A stretch of DNA of 64,000 nt from an uncultured Saprospiraceae bacterium (lineage in GTDB: Bacteria > Bacteroidota > Bacteroidia > Chitinophagales > Saprospiraceae). A program made the translations under genes and the position numbers. This document shows positions 53,634 to 63,979 of the stretch, piece by piece. The notes beneath the pieces are model-generated. The model saw only the letters and a list, made by a program, of their open reading frames with translations, ran no database searches and was not told the DNA's origin. The stretch's first letter is position 1, and each line of letters begins with the position of its first letter. The stretch covers positions 1 through 64,000 of the forward strand of contig CALGLU010000040.1 in the NCBI GenBank assembly GCA_937959275.1, read 5' to 3'.

Positions 53634-53802
53634 CTAGTGCTCTGTCAAGATATAACTGACTAGTGCTTTTGACGTATTTTTCACATGCACGTCGTTACAG
53701 AACCGGCCTTGATAGCTAGGCTATCAGACCGAACCTGCGCCTAGTTCATGCACACACTACGCTCAAATTCAACTAGTCAATCTATGCTTGACAAAGCACT
53801 AG
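53634..53802. mobile_element. MITE-like element, 169 bp, with 31-bp imperfect terminal inverted repeats
   Basis: The left end reads CTAGTGCTCTGTCAAGATA and the right end, read from the other strand, CTAGTGCTTTGTCAAGCAT. The match extends to TGACTAGT over about 31 bp with six mismatches. Beyond the ends, the two halves remain partly complementary, so the element can fold into one long hairpin. No coding sequence is inside. It occupies most of the 250-bp gap between the T9SS protein and queG. Its transposase source is not visible in the window. Confidence 0.6.
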
Positions 53803-53846
53803 ATTAATCATGTTTGAAGGATGGACGATAATGATATCAAGTTCTT

Positions 53847-54800
53847 TTAATCAGGATTTGTCTCCTCGTTCATCGCAAATTTTATATTCTGCTTCAACTT
53901 TTGAAAGCCCGCTCGCTTAACGGGAGAGCCCATAAATAAATCATCAAACTCCTCTTCTGTCAATGCCTGCCAAGATTCCTTGTCCTTTGACATGAGTTCA
54001 TCTTTAGGCTTAAATGCATCTTCTTCATGTGGTGTAGAAAATCGATTCCAAGGACAAACTGCTTGACAAATATCACAGCCAAACATCCATTGCTCCAGAC
54101 TGTCTTGATAGGCTGCTGGTATATCTTCCTTTAATTCAATTGTTAAATAGGAGATACATTTGGACGCATCTAAGTGATAACCATTTTTACTAATCGCCAG
54201 CGTCGGGCAAGCATCTATACATCGGGTACAGGTGCCACAGTGATCAGGGACCTGCTCTTGAATTGTATCTATCTCTACATCAACAATTAACTCCGCCAGA
54301 AAAAAATAAGACCCTGCTCGCTGATTGATCAATAAGGTATGCTTGCCCATCCAACCCAATCCTGCCCGCCGCGCCCAATCCCTCTCCATCACTGGCGCTG
54401 AATCCACAAAGCCGCGCCCTGCCACTTCCCCCACATGCTCATTCATCCACTGCAAGATTAGCTTCAACTTCTTTTTAATCACCTTATGATAATCCCGTCC
54501 ATAGGCATACATCGATAATTTTGGAGCAGACGCATCTAGCTGAACCGTAGACGTATAATAATTATAGAGTAAACTAATGACTGTTTTAGCTCCCGGCACA
54601 AGCTTGGTCGGATCTGTTCTTAATTCAAAATGATTAGCCATGTACGCCATCTTGCCATGGATCCCGCTTTCGAGCCACGCTTCGAGTTGCCTCGCTTCTG
54701 GCTCCATAAACTCAGCTTTGGCAGCACCCATATCTAGAAAACCCATCTCTTGAATGCAAAAAGACTTGAGTTGTGCAAACTGTTCGATACTGAGCTTCAT
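53847..54800 (-). CDS. queG: epoxyqueuosine reductase QueG, 317 aa
   Basis: Two [4Fe-4S] motifs are visible: CGTCTRCIDACP near residue 189 and CDICQAVCPWNRF near 244. Both are typical of QueG. The N-terminal half has KLVPGAKTVISLLYNYY and GRDYHKVIKKKLKLIL, then FVDSAPVMERDWARRAGLGW, which hold the cobalamin-binding part and the catalytic Asp. QueG reduces epoxyqueuosine to queuosine in tRNA. The length is about 60 residues shorter than E. coli QueG, as is usual in Bacteroidota, which lack the C-terminal HEAT domain. It follows the helicase gene by 3 bp on the minus strand. Confidence 0.9.
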   Translation of the reverse strand: MKLSIEQFAQLKSFCIQEMGFLDMGAAKAEFMEPEARQLEAWLESGIHGKMAYMANHFELRTDPTKLVPGAKTVISLLYNYYTSTVQLDASAPKLSMYAYGRDYHKVIKKKLKLILQWMNEHVGEVAGRGFVDSAPVMERDWARRAGLGWMGKHTLLINQRAGSYFFLAELIVDVEIDTIQEQVPDHCGTCTRCIDACPTLAISKNGYHLDASKCISYLTIELKEDIPAAYQDSLEQWMFGCDICQAVCPWNRFSTPHEEDAFKPKDELMSKDKESWQALTEEEFDDLFMGSPVKRAGFQKLKQNIKFAMNEETNPD

Positions 54801-54803
54801 GGA

Positions 54804-57068
54804 TCAATCCAATATTTGAAGCTTAGCGTATTGTAGCATAATTCGTTTTTTAGGATTGACTGTCACCTGTTCGAATTCGATGGTGGCGACGAAGCGTTCG
54901 TCAATATCCAAGACTTTCCCTGCTCCAAATTTGAGATGCATCACATTCATCCCGGCCTTGATTTTAGAGGAGTCATCCGGATGAAAATTTTGAGGGTCGA
55001 CTGATACTTTATTGAGTCGCTTCAGACCAGTGGGCTTAAAATTGCCTAATATTTTGGGCTGCCCAAATTCTTTCTTCTCTTTTAGTGGCACGACAGCATC
55101 TATCGTCTCCGGTGGTAGCTCTTCTAAAAATCGACTTGGATCATTGAAGCGCATTTGGCCATGTTGGTATCGACTATTCGCATAGGTTATTGTTAAAAAC
55201 TCCTCGGCCCGAGTAATCGCTACATAAAACAGTCGCCGCTCTTCTTCGATTTGATCCGGCGAGGATAAAGACATATAGGACGGAAATAAATTCTCCTCCA
55301 TCCCAACCACAAACACAGACTTAAACTCTAGTCCTTTGCAAGCATGTGTGGACATCAACGAGACCACTTCTGTCTCTTCTGATTCTTTATCCATATCCGT
55401 AATCAATGCGATGCTCTGGAGATAGGCCGACAATGATTTATCGAGTGGATTGTCTTCATCTAGTATTTCATCATTCTCAACAAAGTCTTTCATGCCATCT
55501 AATAAGGCATTTACATTTTCTAGTCGGCTCAGACCTTCCATGGTATTATCCACTTTTAGGGCAGAGACTAGGCCTGCACGCTTTGAGATCATGACTGCTA
55601 GATCGTAAGCATTTTTACCTTCCGACATGACCTTTCTAAACGTTGCAATTAAAGCAGCAAACTCTGCTAATAAACTTGTTGCTCGTTTGCTGAGCTGCAC
55701 ATGTGGGATGGTTTGCCACAAGCTGACTTGGTTATCATCTGCCAGTGCAATTATTTTATTGACTGTGGATGCGCCTATGCCACGCTTGGGATAATTGACA
55801 ACTCGTTTGAATGCTTCATCATCATTGGGATTAATCGTCAATCTCAAATACGCAATCAAATCTTTGACTTCTTTACGCTGATAAAAAGATAAGCCACCAT
55901 AGATTCTATATTGAATATTTTGGCGTCTTAAGAATTCTTCAAAGACTCTTGACTGCGCATTGGTTCGGTACAAAATAGCAATATCAGTATTCTTTAAATT
56001 ATACCGATGCTTCTGTTCGATAATCATATCCGCAATACGCCTACCCTCTTCATTATCCGAAATCGTTTTTACAATTTTGATTTTACTTTCAGCGGGCTTA
56101 TCAGTCCATATCTTTTTTTCGATCTGTCTGCGGTTAAATCCGATGATACCATTAGCTGCATCAACAATATGCTGAGAAGAGCGATAATTCTGTTCGAGTT
56201 TGAATGTTTTTAATGTGGGAAAGTCCGTTTCGAATTGCAATATATTTTCAATTGTAGCCCCACGAAATGAATAGATACTCTGTGCATCATCTCCTACAAT
56301 ACATACATTTTGAGGACTCCTTTCATAATTCACAAATTGCTTTAAGATTTCGTATTGCAAAAAGTTAGTATCCTGAAACTCATCTACCAACACATGTGAA
56401 AATTGCTTTTGGTATTTATCCTTTACTTGATCAGGATTTTCATAAAGCAAACGAAACATCTGGAGTAACAAGTCATCAAAATCCATTGCGCCTGATCGCT
56501 TGCACCGATTGACATACTTCTCATAGATCTTATAGGTCAATGGACGACGATTCATTTTATCATAGTTCAGCATGTCTTCGTTTTGGACATATGCTTTGGG
56601 TGTGATTAGATTACTTTTTGATGCAGAGATACGAGAGCGGATGGCGTTAGCGTTGTAGACTTTTTTGTCTAGGTCCATTGTTTTGATGAGTTCATTAATT
56701 AAACTTTTAGAATCATCAGAATCGTAAATTGTAAAGTCATTCGGATAGCCGATACGGTGAGCTTCGACGCGGAGGATTCTAGCGAAGAGTGAGTGGAATG
56801 TACCAGCCCAAACTTTTCGAGCTGATCCGCCAACGACTTTCTCAATTCTGGCCTTCATTTCCTTGGCCGCCTTATTCGTAAATGTTAGGGCAAGGATTTG
56901 CCAGGGCGGCACACCGACATTGATGAGGTGCGCTATTTTATAAGTAAGTACACGAGTCTTACCTGAGCCAGGCCCAGCGATCACCATGATGGGACCATCC
57001 GTCTGTACGACAGCTGCCCGTTGGATTTCATTGAGTTCATCTAAGTAAGAATGACCGACTTCCTGCAT
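54804..57068 (-). CDS. PcrA/UvrD-type superfamily 1A DNA helicase
   Basis: I choose the start at 57068 (MQEVGHSYLDELNEIQRAAV). A longer frame back to 57155 would overlap the divergent protease gene. The helicase motifs are complete: motif I AGPGSGKT; motif Ia LALTFTNKAAKEM; motif II VDEFQDTN; motif III GDDAQSIYSFRGA; motif IV EQNYRSS; motif V STHACKGLEF; motif VI YVAITRAEEFL. About 754 residues. A 3'-5' helicase of UvrD/PcrA class acting in repair and replication. The C-terminal KAGMNVMHLKFGAGKVLDID is the tudor-like RNA polymerase-binding domain. Co-transcribed with queG. Confidence 0.9.
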   Translation of the reverse strand: MQEVGHSYLDELNEIQRAAVVQTDGPIMVIAGPGSGKTRVLTYKIAHLINVGVPPWQILALTFTNKAAKEMKARIEKVVGGSARKVWAGTFHSLFARILRVEAHRIGYPNDFTIYDSDDSKSLINELIKTMDLDKKVYNANAIRSRISASKSNLITPKAYVQNEDMLNYDKMNRRPLTYKIYEKYVNRCKRSGAMDFDDLLLQMFRLLYENPDQVKDKYQKQFSHVLVDEFQDTNFLQYEILKQFVNYERSPQNVCIVGDDAQSIYSFRGATIENILQFETDFPTLKTFKLEQNYRSSQHIVDAANGIIGFNRRQIEKKIWTDKPAESKIKIVKTISDNEEGRRIADMIIEQKHRYNLKNTDIAILYRTNAQSRVFEEFLRRQNIQYRIYGGLSFYQRKEVKDLIAYLRLTINPNDDEAFKRVVNYPKRGIGASTVNKIIALADDNQVSLWQTIPHVQLSKRATSLLAEFAALIATFRKVMSEGKNAYDLAVMISKRAGLVSALKVDNTMEGLSRLENVNALLDGMKDFVENDEILDEDNPLDKSLSAYLQSIALITDMDKESEETEVVSLMSTHACKGLEFKSVFVVGMEENLFPSYMSLSSPDQIEEERRLFYVAITRAEEFLTITYANSRYQHGQMRFNDPSRFLEELPPETIDAVVPLKEKKEFGQPKILGNFKPTGLKRLNKVSVDPQNFHPDDSSKIKAGMNVMHLKFGAGKVLDIDERFVATIEFEQVTVNPKKRIMLQYAKLQILD

Positions 57069-57132
57069 TTTAGTTATTTTACGAACCAGATTTGATTCAT
57101 ATACGTTAAAAAACAAATATAAGCTAATCCTC

Positions 57133-57927
57133 ATGTCCAGTCCTCCCAAAAGCATACTAATTGATATTTATGAGTTCTTAAAATGGCCTAGGCGCCAAAT
57201 TGAGAGAGCACCAATGAATCTAGAGACATTTATTCGACTAGTCGGGGTTCATTATTTGTTCTTATTGGCTGCTATAATACTCTTGTCGCTGGGTACATTT
57301 ATATTTAAAATAGACCAACTGGAGCATAGTATTGAAAATCTGCTAAAAGATTCTTCGGCACTCCAGTTTTTATTCATGTTGGCTGTCTTGGCTCCTATTT
57401 TAGAAGAGCTCATTTTCAGGTTCCCTTTGCGATTTAGGCGAGGCTCCTTATTTATCTTGTTGACGGTATCTACTCTTCTCGTGTATTTGGTGAGTGCTAC
57501 ATTCTTGCCTCCGATGCATGAACTAATTCCACAAGACCAGCCGGCAGATGTGGTTGAATTGCTGCAAGGAGCAAATTTTAGTGCAATTGGTCTGTCAAGT
57601 GTTTGGTTTCTATTTGGGCTATTTGGGCTGTTTATCATAAGTGCCAGTAAAAGCCTTCTGGAAAAGACTGGTCGGTACGTAGATCATATTTTTCCTTATA
57701 TATTTTATATCTCAGCGATGATTTTTGGCTATGTCCATTTTACAAATTTTGCGGGAGAGATGAAGTGGTTTTGGATTCCCTTTTTGATTATGCCACAATT
57801 TATGATGGGGCTTGTTATGGGCTATGCGCGTTTGCGCTTTGGTATGCCTTCGAATATTTTATTGCATGCTGTTAATAATCTGATTCCTGGGTTGTTTATG
57901 TTGGGTTTTATGGGGATGGAAGGGTAG
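57133..57927 (+). CDS. CPBP-family intramembrane metalloprotease, 264 aa
   Basis: Six or so TM segments. The family motifs are EELIFRFPLR near 94-103 (EE---R), then a FGYVH-like motif (IFGYVHFTNF, near 197) and HAVNNLIPGL near 248, giving the Glu-Glu, His and His/Asn zinc ligands of CPBP (Abi, CAAX) proteases. These cleave within the membrane, and in bacteria some process peptides or confer immunity to bacteriocins. The substrate is unknown. Divergent to the helicase gene with a 64-bp gap. Confidence 0.85.
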   Translation: MSSPPKSILIDIYEFLKWPRRQIERAPMNLETFIRLVGVHYLFLLAAIILLSLGTFIFKIDQLEHSIENLLKDSSALQFLFMLAVLAPILEELIFRFPLRFRRGSLFILLTVSTLLVYLVSATFLPPMHELIPQDQPADVVELLQGANFSAIGLSSVWFLFGLFGLFIISASKSLLEKTGRYVDHIFPYIFYISAMIFGYVHFTNFAGEMKWFWIPFLIMPQFMMGLVMGYARLRFGMPSNILLHAVNNLIPGLFMLGFMGMEG

Positions 57928-58034
57928 CCTTAAAGCTAGGGATTCCTAAGCTTAACCAGAGGGAAAGATTAGTAAGCCCGGTGCAGATAAGGATTGAACC
58001 ACATAGATTGATAGATATATAGATTAAAAAAGGT

Positions 58035-58194
58035 GAACCACATAGACACATTGAGAACATAGAATTTGATGTGGAACACTACCGTTTAGCATACTTTCCA
58101 TTTTACAATTTCTACAAAAAGCATAATAATTAACGACACATTTTAGGTCATCTACTACTGCCTTCTCTATGTGTACTATGTGTCTATGTGGTTC
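58035..58194. repeat. 17-bp perfect inverted repeat, stem-loop of 160 bp
   Basis: GAACCACATAGACACAT at 58035-58051 is perfectly complementary to ATGTGTCTATGTGGTTC at 58178-58194. A related half (TGAACCACATAGA) lies near 57995. A degenerate copy (GTGGTTCACCC, then ATGGTTCAGTC) occurs near 59485-59525. It looks like a dispersed palindromic family of unknown function in this genome. No gene is inside. Confidence 0.6.
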
Positions 58195-58300
58195 AAACCC
58201 TCTTTGTCTATGCCCTTCAAGCTGTATGAAAAAACTATTAAAACCCGGAATAAAACAAATTTTGCCTATTTTTAATATATCCAATTCATGATAATCTCCT

Positions 58301-58939
58301 ATGCAAAGGCAAGATCAATATCAAGAATATGTCAGAAAACTGAAGCAAGCTCAGCTCAGTGACTCTTCAGATCAGTTGCTCAAACAGATGAGTGATAAGG
58401 CCGATTATATGCTTCATTATATGAAGACTCGACTGCCAACTCAGAGATACACAAGCTTGATGTGGTACTTTATTGGTGCTTTTACACTTGTCTCATTTAT
58501 ATCCTTTTTCAAATTTGGAGGCTTTATTCGTTTCCTCCCCTTAAGCCTGTCAATTCTTTACATCATCTATAATCGTCATCAAAATATTCAGCTAAGCAAG
58601 TCGAATTCATTTGACCGCTTGAAAGATGACGAGGCAATTAATAGTATCAGATATGTAGAAGGAAAAGTGAATCATGTCCGCAAAGGGATAGAGATGAAGT
58701 GCCATCGCATTCTACAAGTTAAATACCTCTATATTCTTTTTTTTCCGCTCATGTTATTTTTTATTGGAGAGCTGATACTCGGTAAATTCCCTTTTAATAA
58801 TTTTTGGATTGCTTTGATCATTGCACTCATGATGGGCAGCGTTGTGTGGAAATATATTTTCGATGACGATTTGGAAGAACTAGATCAGTTTGACAATTCG
58901 CTGATAGGAGATTTAGAAATATATCGTCAGAGAGCCTGA
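58301..58939 (+). CDS. membrane protein with two TM pairs, 212 aa
   Basis: Charged helical N-terminus (QEYVRKLKQAQLSDSSDQLL). TMs near 62-85 (YFIGAFTLVSFISFFKFG) and 88-106 form the first hairpin, and TMs near 150-170 and 172-190 the second. The rest is cytoplasmic and ends in an acidic tail. No family recognised. It ends 13 bp inside the convergent DUF1232 gene. Confidence 0.6.
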   Translation: MQRQDQYQEYVRKLKQAQLSDSSDQLLKQMSDKADYMLHYMKTRLPTQRYTSLMWYFIGAFTLVSFISFFKFGGFIRFLPLSLSILYIIYNRHQNIQLSKSNSFDRLKDDEAINSIRYVEGKVNHVRKGIEMKCHRILQVKYLYILFFPLMLFFIGELILGKFPFNNFWIALIIALMMGSVVWKYIFDDDLEELDQFDNSLIGDLEIYRQRA

Positions 58940-59313
58940 TCCACGGCTGCTATTGTATCCTTGTCTACAGTATCAAAAAATGCATGCAGCTTAATGAGTG
59001 CTTTCTCTCTAACACCCTGATCGATATAGCAGGCTATCGACACCAAGGCAAAACTCAATACTCCAATATCATCAGTCATTCCAAGAAATGGAGTCAAATC
59101 TGGTATTGAATCAAGAGGAGAGACAAAATAAGCGAATGCACCAATCACGATGTTTTTTGCCCAACCTGGTGTCTCCGATCGTCTATAAGCATAGAATAAT
59201 AAGAGTATGCTATACACCAACTTCTGCCCTAAGGTGCCAGTATATCGACTGATCCATGACCACAAAACATCCGGCCGAAAAGGATTCTTCTTATTCTGTC
59301 TATTCGTGTTCAT
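58927..59313 (-). CDS. DUF1232 (YkvA-like) membrane protein, 128 aa
   Basis: The core YFVSPLDSIPDLTPFLGMTD followed by DIGVLSFAL is the DUF1232 signature (Y--SPIDLIPD-IPVLG--DD). One TM helix is near 38-55 and another within the motif. Function is unknown; the family is widespread. It overlaps the convergent neighbour by 13 bp. Confidence 0.85.
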   Translation of the reverse strand: MNTNRQNKKNPFRPDVLWSWISRYTGTLGQKLVYSILLLFYAYRRSETPGWAKNIVIGAFAYFVSPLDSIPDLTPFLGMTDDIGVLSFALVSIACYIDQGVREKALIKLHAFFDTVDKDTIAAVDQAL

Positions 59314-59646
59314 CTAATGGTTTAAAGAATTAACGACAATATAAATATAAAGGTTCTAGTCACTGCATTTATTGGATAAACGTCAATTAATGGTCGATAC
59401 CCGACGAAATCCTATATCCCAACCCCAATGTGCCCAATGTAATATGTAGTATGTAGTATAACTATGCGCACTATCATCCTTTGTGGTTCACCCTTGTATA
59501 TGTTCTCTCATGTGCCCTATATGGTTCAGTCCCTAAATGCCTTCCTAATAAAAAAGCCCACTACAGTGAAAAGAGTGGGCCTTGTTGTTTCTGAAAAACC
59601 GCAAGCAACAAAATAAAGTGTTATCAGTCAAAGACTATCAGTAGCA
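59314..59646. other. intergenic region with repeat debris
   Basis: 333 bp between the DUF1232 gene and the secreted protein gene. It holds degenerate copies of the ACCACATAG repeat family (about 59485-59525) and a terminator hairpin for the minus-strand gene on its right. No gene is seen. Confidence 0.4.
59550..59581 (-). terminator. rho-independent terminator of the 60330-59647 gene
   Basis: GCCCACT at 59556-59562 pairs with AGTGGGC at 59574-59580. On the minus strand the stem is followed by a run of T (from the A-run at 59550-59555), about 65 bp after the stop. Confidence 0.75.
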
Positions 59647-60330
59647 TCACGGACAAGTTATAGATGTAAACATAGGATTGCCAGAGTTGTCAACTCCCAG
59701 TTTCCAACAATTGCCATTAGGCGAATTCATGATGACACCAGCTTGATTTCCTTCGAGAAGAATATCCCCATTTAATAGATGAAGTTTTGCTTTTGGATCC
59801 ATTGTACCAATACCAACACGATTTTGAAATGGGGTTGCTTGGCTTGGACCTAAATAAAATATGGGATCAAAGACTAGACCATCATCACCAAAGACATTAT
59901 TAACACTTAAGCCTCTTCTCGTATCCGTTTTTGTAATCGTCTCCATTGTCCAAAAATCAACATTTGGTGCAACTGGAAATTCTCCAGCTGGTGGATTGAG
60001 TTTAGTGAAGTTGAAATTAAGTGAGTTAATCTTAAAATTTGATCGAAAGCTGGGATCGGATACAAATTGATTGATTTCCAGTCCATCTCTTCCCATTGTG
60101 GAATTCATTAAATCGTCTCCTGCCTGAAGTTTGCCATTGGCACCAGAGACGAAATTGAAATCCTGAAAAACACTAAACCCGTTGAGACCAAAATTAGCCG
60201 CACTCATGGGCACCGAGCTGTCCACTATGAATAGCTGGTCATTTTGAAGTTCGGAAGTTTGTTGTGAATACATTGAATTGAAACAAAATGATGTACAGAG
60301 TACAATCATCACGGATGTGTAAACATTCAT
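59647..60330 (-). CDS. secreted protein with an S74/chaperone-adjacent type beta motif
   Basis: I choose the internal start at 60330 (MNVYTSVMIVLCTSFCFNSM...SQQ), which gives a clean signal peptide. From about residue 170 it contains NRVGIGTMDPKAKLHLLNGD, a motif found in many Bacteroidota surface proteins near a tail-fibre-type C-terminal domain (RVGIGT-NP--KL-V-G), and it ends in PNGNCWKLGVDNSGN. The usual S74 autochaperone domain itself is missing. No further function known. Confidence 0.6.
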   Translation of the reverse strand: MNVYTSVMIVLCTSFCFNSMYSQQTSELQNDQLFIVDSSVPMSAANFGLNGFSVFQDFNFVSGANGKLQAGDDLMNSTMGRDGLEINQFVSDPSFRSNFKINSLNFNFTKLNPPAGEFPVAPNVDFWTMETITKTDTRRGLSVNNVFGDDGLVFDPIFYLGPSQATPFQNRVGIGTMDPKAKLHLLNGDILLEGNQAGVIMNSPNGNCWKLGVDNSGNPMFTSITCP

Positions 60331-60489
60331 AATTGATATTTTGGAAGTTGAATAATAGTGCACGATTCAGAAGAGCTAAAACATGCATTTCATTACGAAT
60401 GTAGTTAAAATTTAATACTAAACATCAACTCTCAACTGCCCCTCCTTGGACCAGATTCAATAAGATTTGAGATTGCAATAACAGGCTCG

Positions 60490-60830
60490 CCCTCGTTGGA
60501 CTCCGATCCAATGAGATCTGCGATTAAATCATACCATTTAATAACGTGCTGTTGGTTCGGAGACCAACAGCGGCAACCATAAAGTTAATACGGTAAACAA
60601 AAATGCCGGTAGTTCGGAGACCAACGGCGGCATTAGTTGTTGCTCCTAAAAACCGTGCCCTCGTTGGACTCCGATCCAACGAGATCTGCGATTAAATCAT
60701 ACCATTTAATAACGTGCTGTTGGTTCGGAGACCAACAGCGGCAACCATAAAGTTAATACGGTAAACAAAATATGCTATTGGTTCGGAGACCAACGGCGGC
60801 AATGTTAGACTCCGATCCAACGAGTTTAAA
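60490..60830. repeat. 113-bp direct repeats with GTTGG/CCAAC hairpins
   Basis: A 113-bp segment (60490-60602) recurs almost unchanged at 60658-60770, 168 bp downstream. Each copy holds two hairpins: GTTGGACTCCGATCCAAC and GTTGGTTCGGAGACCAAC. Further half-copies lie at 60609-60632 and 60777-60825. The GTTGG-CTCCG-CCAAC element also appears at 50182-50215, so it belongs to a genome-wide palindromic family. No gene is seen in 60364-60891. Confidence 0.75.
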
Positions 60831-60832
60831 AA

Positions 60833-60872
60833 TAAAAAAGCCCGCTAAATTGAATTTAGCAGGCTTTTATAT
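60833..60872 (-). terminator. rho-independent terminator after atpC
   Basis: AGCC-GCTAAAT (60839-60850) pairs with ATTTAGC-GGCT (60854-60865) with one mismatch. On the minus strand, T-rich sequence follows (from the A-run at 60834-60839). It lies 27 bp after the atpC stop. Confidence 0.75.
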
Positions 60873-60891
60873 GTCTTTATAAATCTATTTC

Positions 60892-61140
60892 TTATTCTGT
60901 CAATCCTTGTACAAGTAAAGAGACCTCATTATACAAGACTTCAATGAATCCTTTTTCGATCGTATAATTGATTGTCTTGCTGTCAGCTGTAATGATCCGA
61001 ACCGGACCAGCACCTAAGGCAGAGACAATCGCTGCGTGGCCTTGTAAGATTTCAAACTGACCATTGATGCCAGGGACTTTCACCGAAGTGATTTCTCCTG
61101 AGTAAACTTCTTTGCCTGGTGTAAGTACTGATAAATTCAC
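60892..61140 (-). CDS. atpC: ATP synthase F1 epsilon subunit, 82 aa
   Basis: It reads MNLSVLTPGKEVYSGEITSV at the start, then VPGINGQFEILQGHAAIVSA, then GPVRIITADSKTINYTIEKG and FIEVLYNEVSLLV. This is the N-terminal beta-sandwich of epsilon (V-TP---VF-GE---V--P---G-F-ILP-HA). The C-terminal helical hairpin that other bacteria have is missing, as is usual in short Bacteroidota epsilon subunits. It lies 3 bp after atpD, on the same transcript. Confidence 0.9.
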   Translation of the reverse strand: MNLSVLTPGKEVYSGEITSVKVPGINGQFEILQGHAAIVSALGAGPVRIITADSKTINYTIEKGFIEVLYNEVSLLVQGLTE

Positions 61141-61143
61141 GAT

Positions 61144-62670
<1,527 letters not shown>

Positions 62671-62825
62671 TTAGTTTTTTGAATTAATTTGAGTGGTCTC
62701 GAAAATCGCTGCAAAGATAGTATTATAAGCCTTTTCTCGCCCTATTCTGACAATAATATTATGAAACTCTATTCCTACCCTCAGATTTTTGGCAAATCAT
62801 AGGCTAGACAACACTTTATAGCTAG

Positions 62826-63563
62826 CTAAAGGGGGTTTATCCAAAAATTATTTGTACCGATTCCTTGAGTTATAGCGACTAATTGGTTATTCAGTAAGTC
62901 TAAAAGTGCTAAAAAGGTAACGATCGCATGGATTCGATTCTCCATCGGTTTGAAGATATCTAGGAAAGTAGATTTCTCTTTCACCCGAATCCTATCAAGG
63001 ATATAGGTACTTTGACGTTCGACATCATAATCATATTTTACGATCTCGTGCTTGACTATATTAGATCGATTTTCATATCTGTCCATGACTGATTCAAACG
63101 CTTTGAGCAATTTGAACATCGTCAATGACTCGAGCTCTATATCAACCAAGGCTTTATTCGCTAAGGACTTTAACTCAGAGGCAACGCCACCTCGATCAAA
63201 CTTGAGCGACCTCTCCAATTCTAAGTTCGCTATTTCATCAAGGACACTTTTATATCGCTTATACTCTAAGAGTCGCTCCACCAATTCTTCTCGAGGGTCA
63301 ATCTCATTACCATCTTCATCGATCTCCTTACGGGGAATCAGCATTTTAGCTTTGATCCGCATAAGATTCGCCGCCATCAGGATAAATTCACTAGCTACAT
63401 TTAAATTCAGCTCTTCGAGCTGCTTGATGTAGATAAGAAAGTCTGCAGTAATCTTGGCAATAGGGATATCATAGATATCAATCTCATCTCTCTCTATGAA
63501 AAACAGAAGCAGGTCAAAAGGACCTTCAAACTGCTTTAATTTTATAGTATATGTCTCTTGCAT
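62826..63563 (-). CDS. scpA: segregation and condensation protein ScpA, 245 aa
   Basis: I choose the start at 63563 (MQETYTIKLKQFEGPFDLLL). A longer frame to 63725 exists but its first 54 residues read like untranslated repeat DNA. The core EGPFDLLLFFIERDEIDIYD, then IPIAKITADFL and LNVASEFILMAANLMRIKAK, is classical ScpA. Kleisin subunit of bacterial condensin, working with SMC and ScpB in chromosome segregation. Some residues of the C-terminal winged-helix region (IVTFLALLDLLNNQLVAITQ) are visible. Confidence 0.9.
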   Translation of the reverse strand: MQETYTIKLKQFEGPFDLLLFFIERDEIDIYDIPIAKITADFLIYIKQLEELNLNVASEFILMAANLMRIKAKMLIPRKEIDEDGNEIDPREELVERLLEYKRYKSVLDEIANLELERSLKFDRGGVASELKSLANKALVDIELESLTMFKLLKAFESVMDRYENRSNIVKHEIVKYDYDVERQSTYILDRIRVKEKSTFLDIFKPMENRIHAIVTFLALLDLLNNQLVAITQGIGTNNFWINPL

Positions 63564-63979
63564 TAGAATGGGACAAATATATAAAACTTTAGCTCCTTGC
63601 GGTCGCAATGTGGGAGGGAAGTGGACATCCCGTAATGACGTAGTGAATGGCGGGATTGAGTGTGCCCGAAGCTTGCGGAGGGACCTGCCTACCGCAGGCA
63701 GGTTGCTAAGCCCGGAGATACCCAAGGTTTAAATCCAACTACCTTCTATCCTAGTAAGAATCAAGTTTACTAAATCCGGGCTTACCAATCTCTTTCGAGC
63801 TTGGTAGCCCCTTCATGAATGCCATTATGACATATTATTTTACATTTTCGTGCCATTTTGTCACCATGATTCTCTTGTTCTTGTCAATTCGTCTCACATT
63901 CCACCCAATTTTTGGCATGGCACCGCAATTGATCTAATGTAGTCGTAATCATTTTTTAAAAACATAAAATCTAATTGAT
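63564..63979. other. intergenic region with a palindrome and a sigma-54-like promoter
   Basis: 416 bp. ACCTGCCT (63683-63690) and AGGCAGGT (63696-63703) form a stem with a five-base loop; it and the sequence around it are richer in G+C than the rest. A TAAGCCCGG word occurs here (around 63708 and again inverted near 63770) and also near 57974, so this is dispersed repeat debris. The promoter element is listed separately. Confidence 0.4.
63918..63933 (+). promoter_or_regulatory. sigma-54-like promoter element
   Basis: TGGCAC at 63918-63923, a five-base spacer, then TTGAT at 63929-63933. The -24/-12 consensus is TGGCAC-N5-TTGCA, so only the last two bases deviate. It lies 46 bp before the ATG at 63980. 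Confidence 0.4.

Noticed and set aside
63564-63725. Extended N-terminus of ScpA up to 63725
   Set aside because: The extra 54 residues come from GC-richer repeat DNA and do not resemble ScpA; the internal Met at 63563 gives the classical start.
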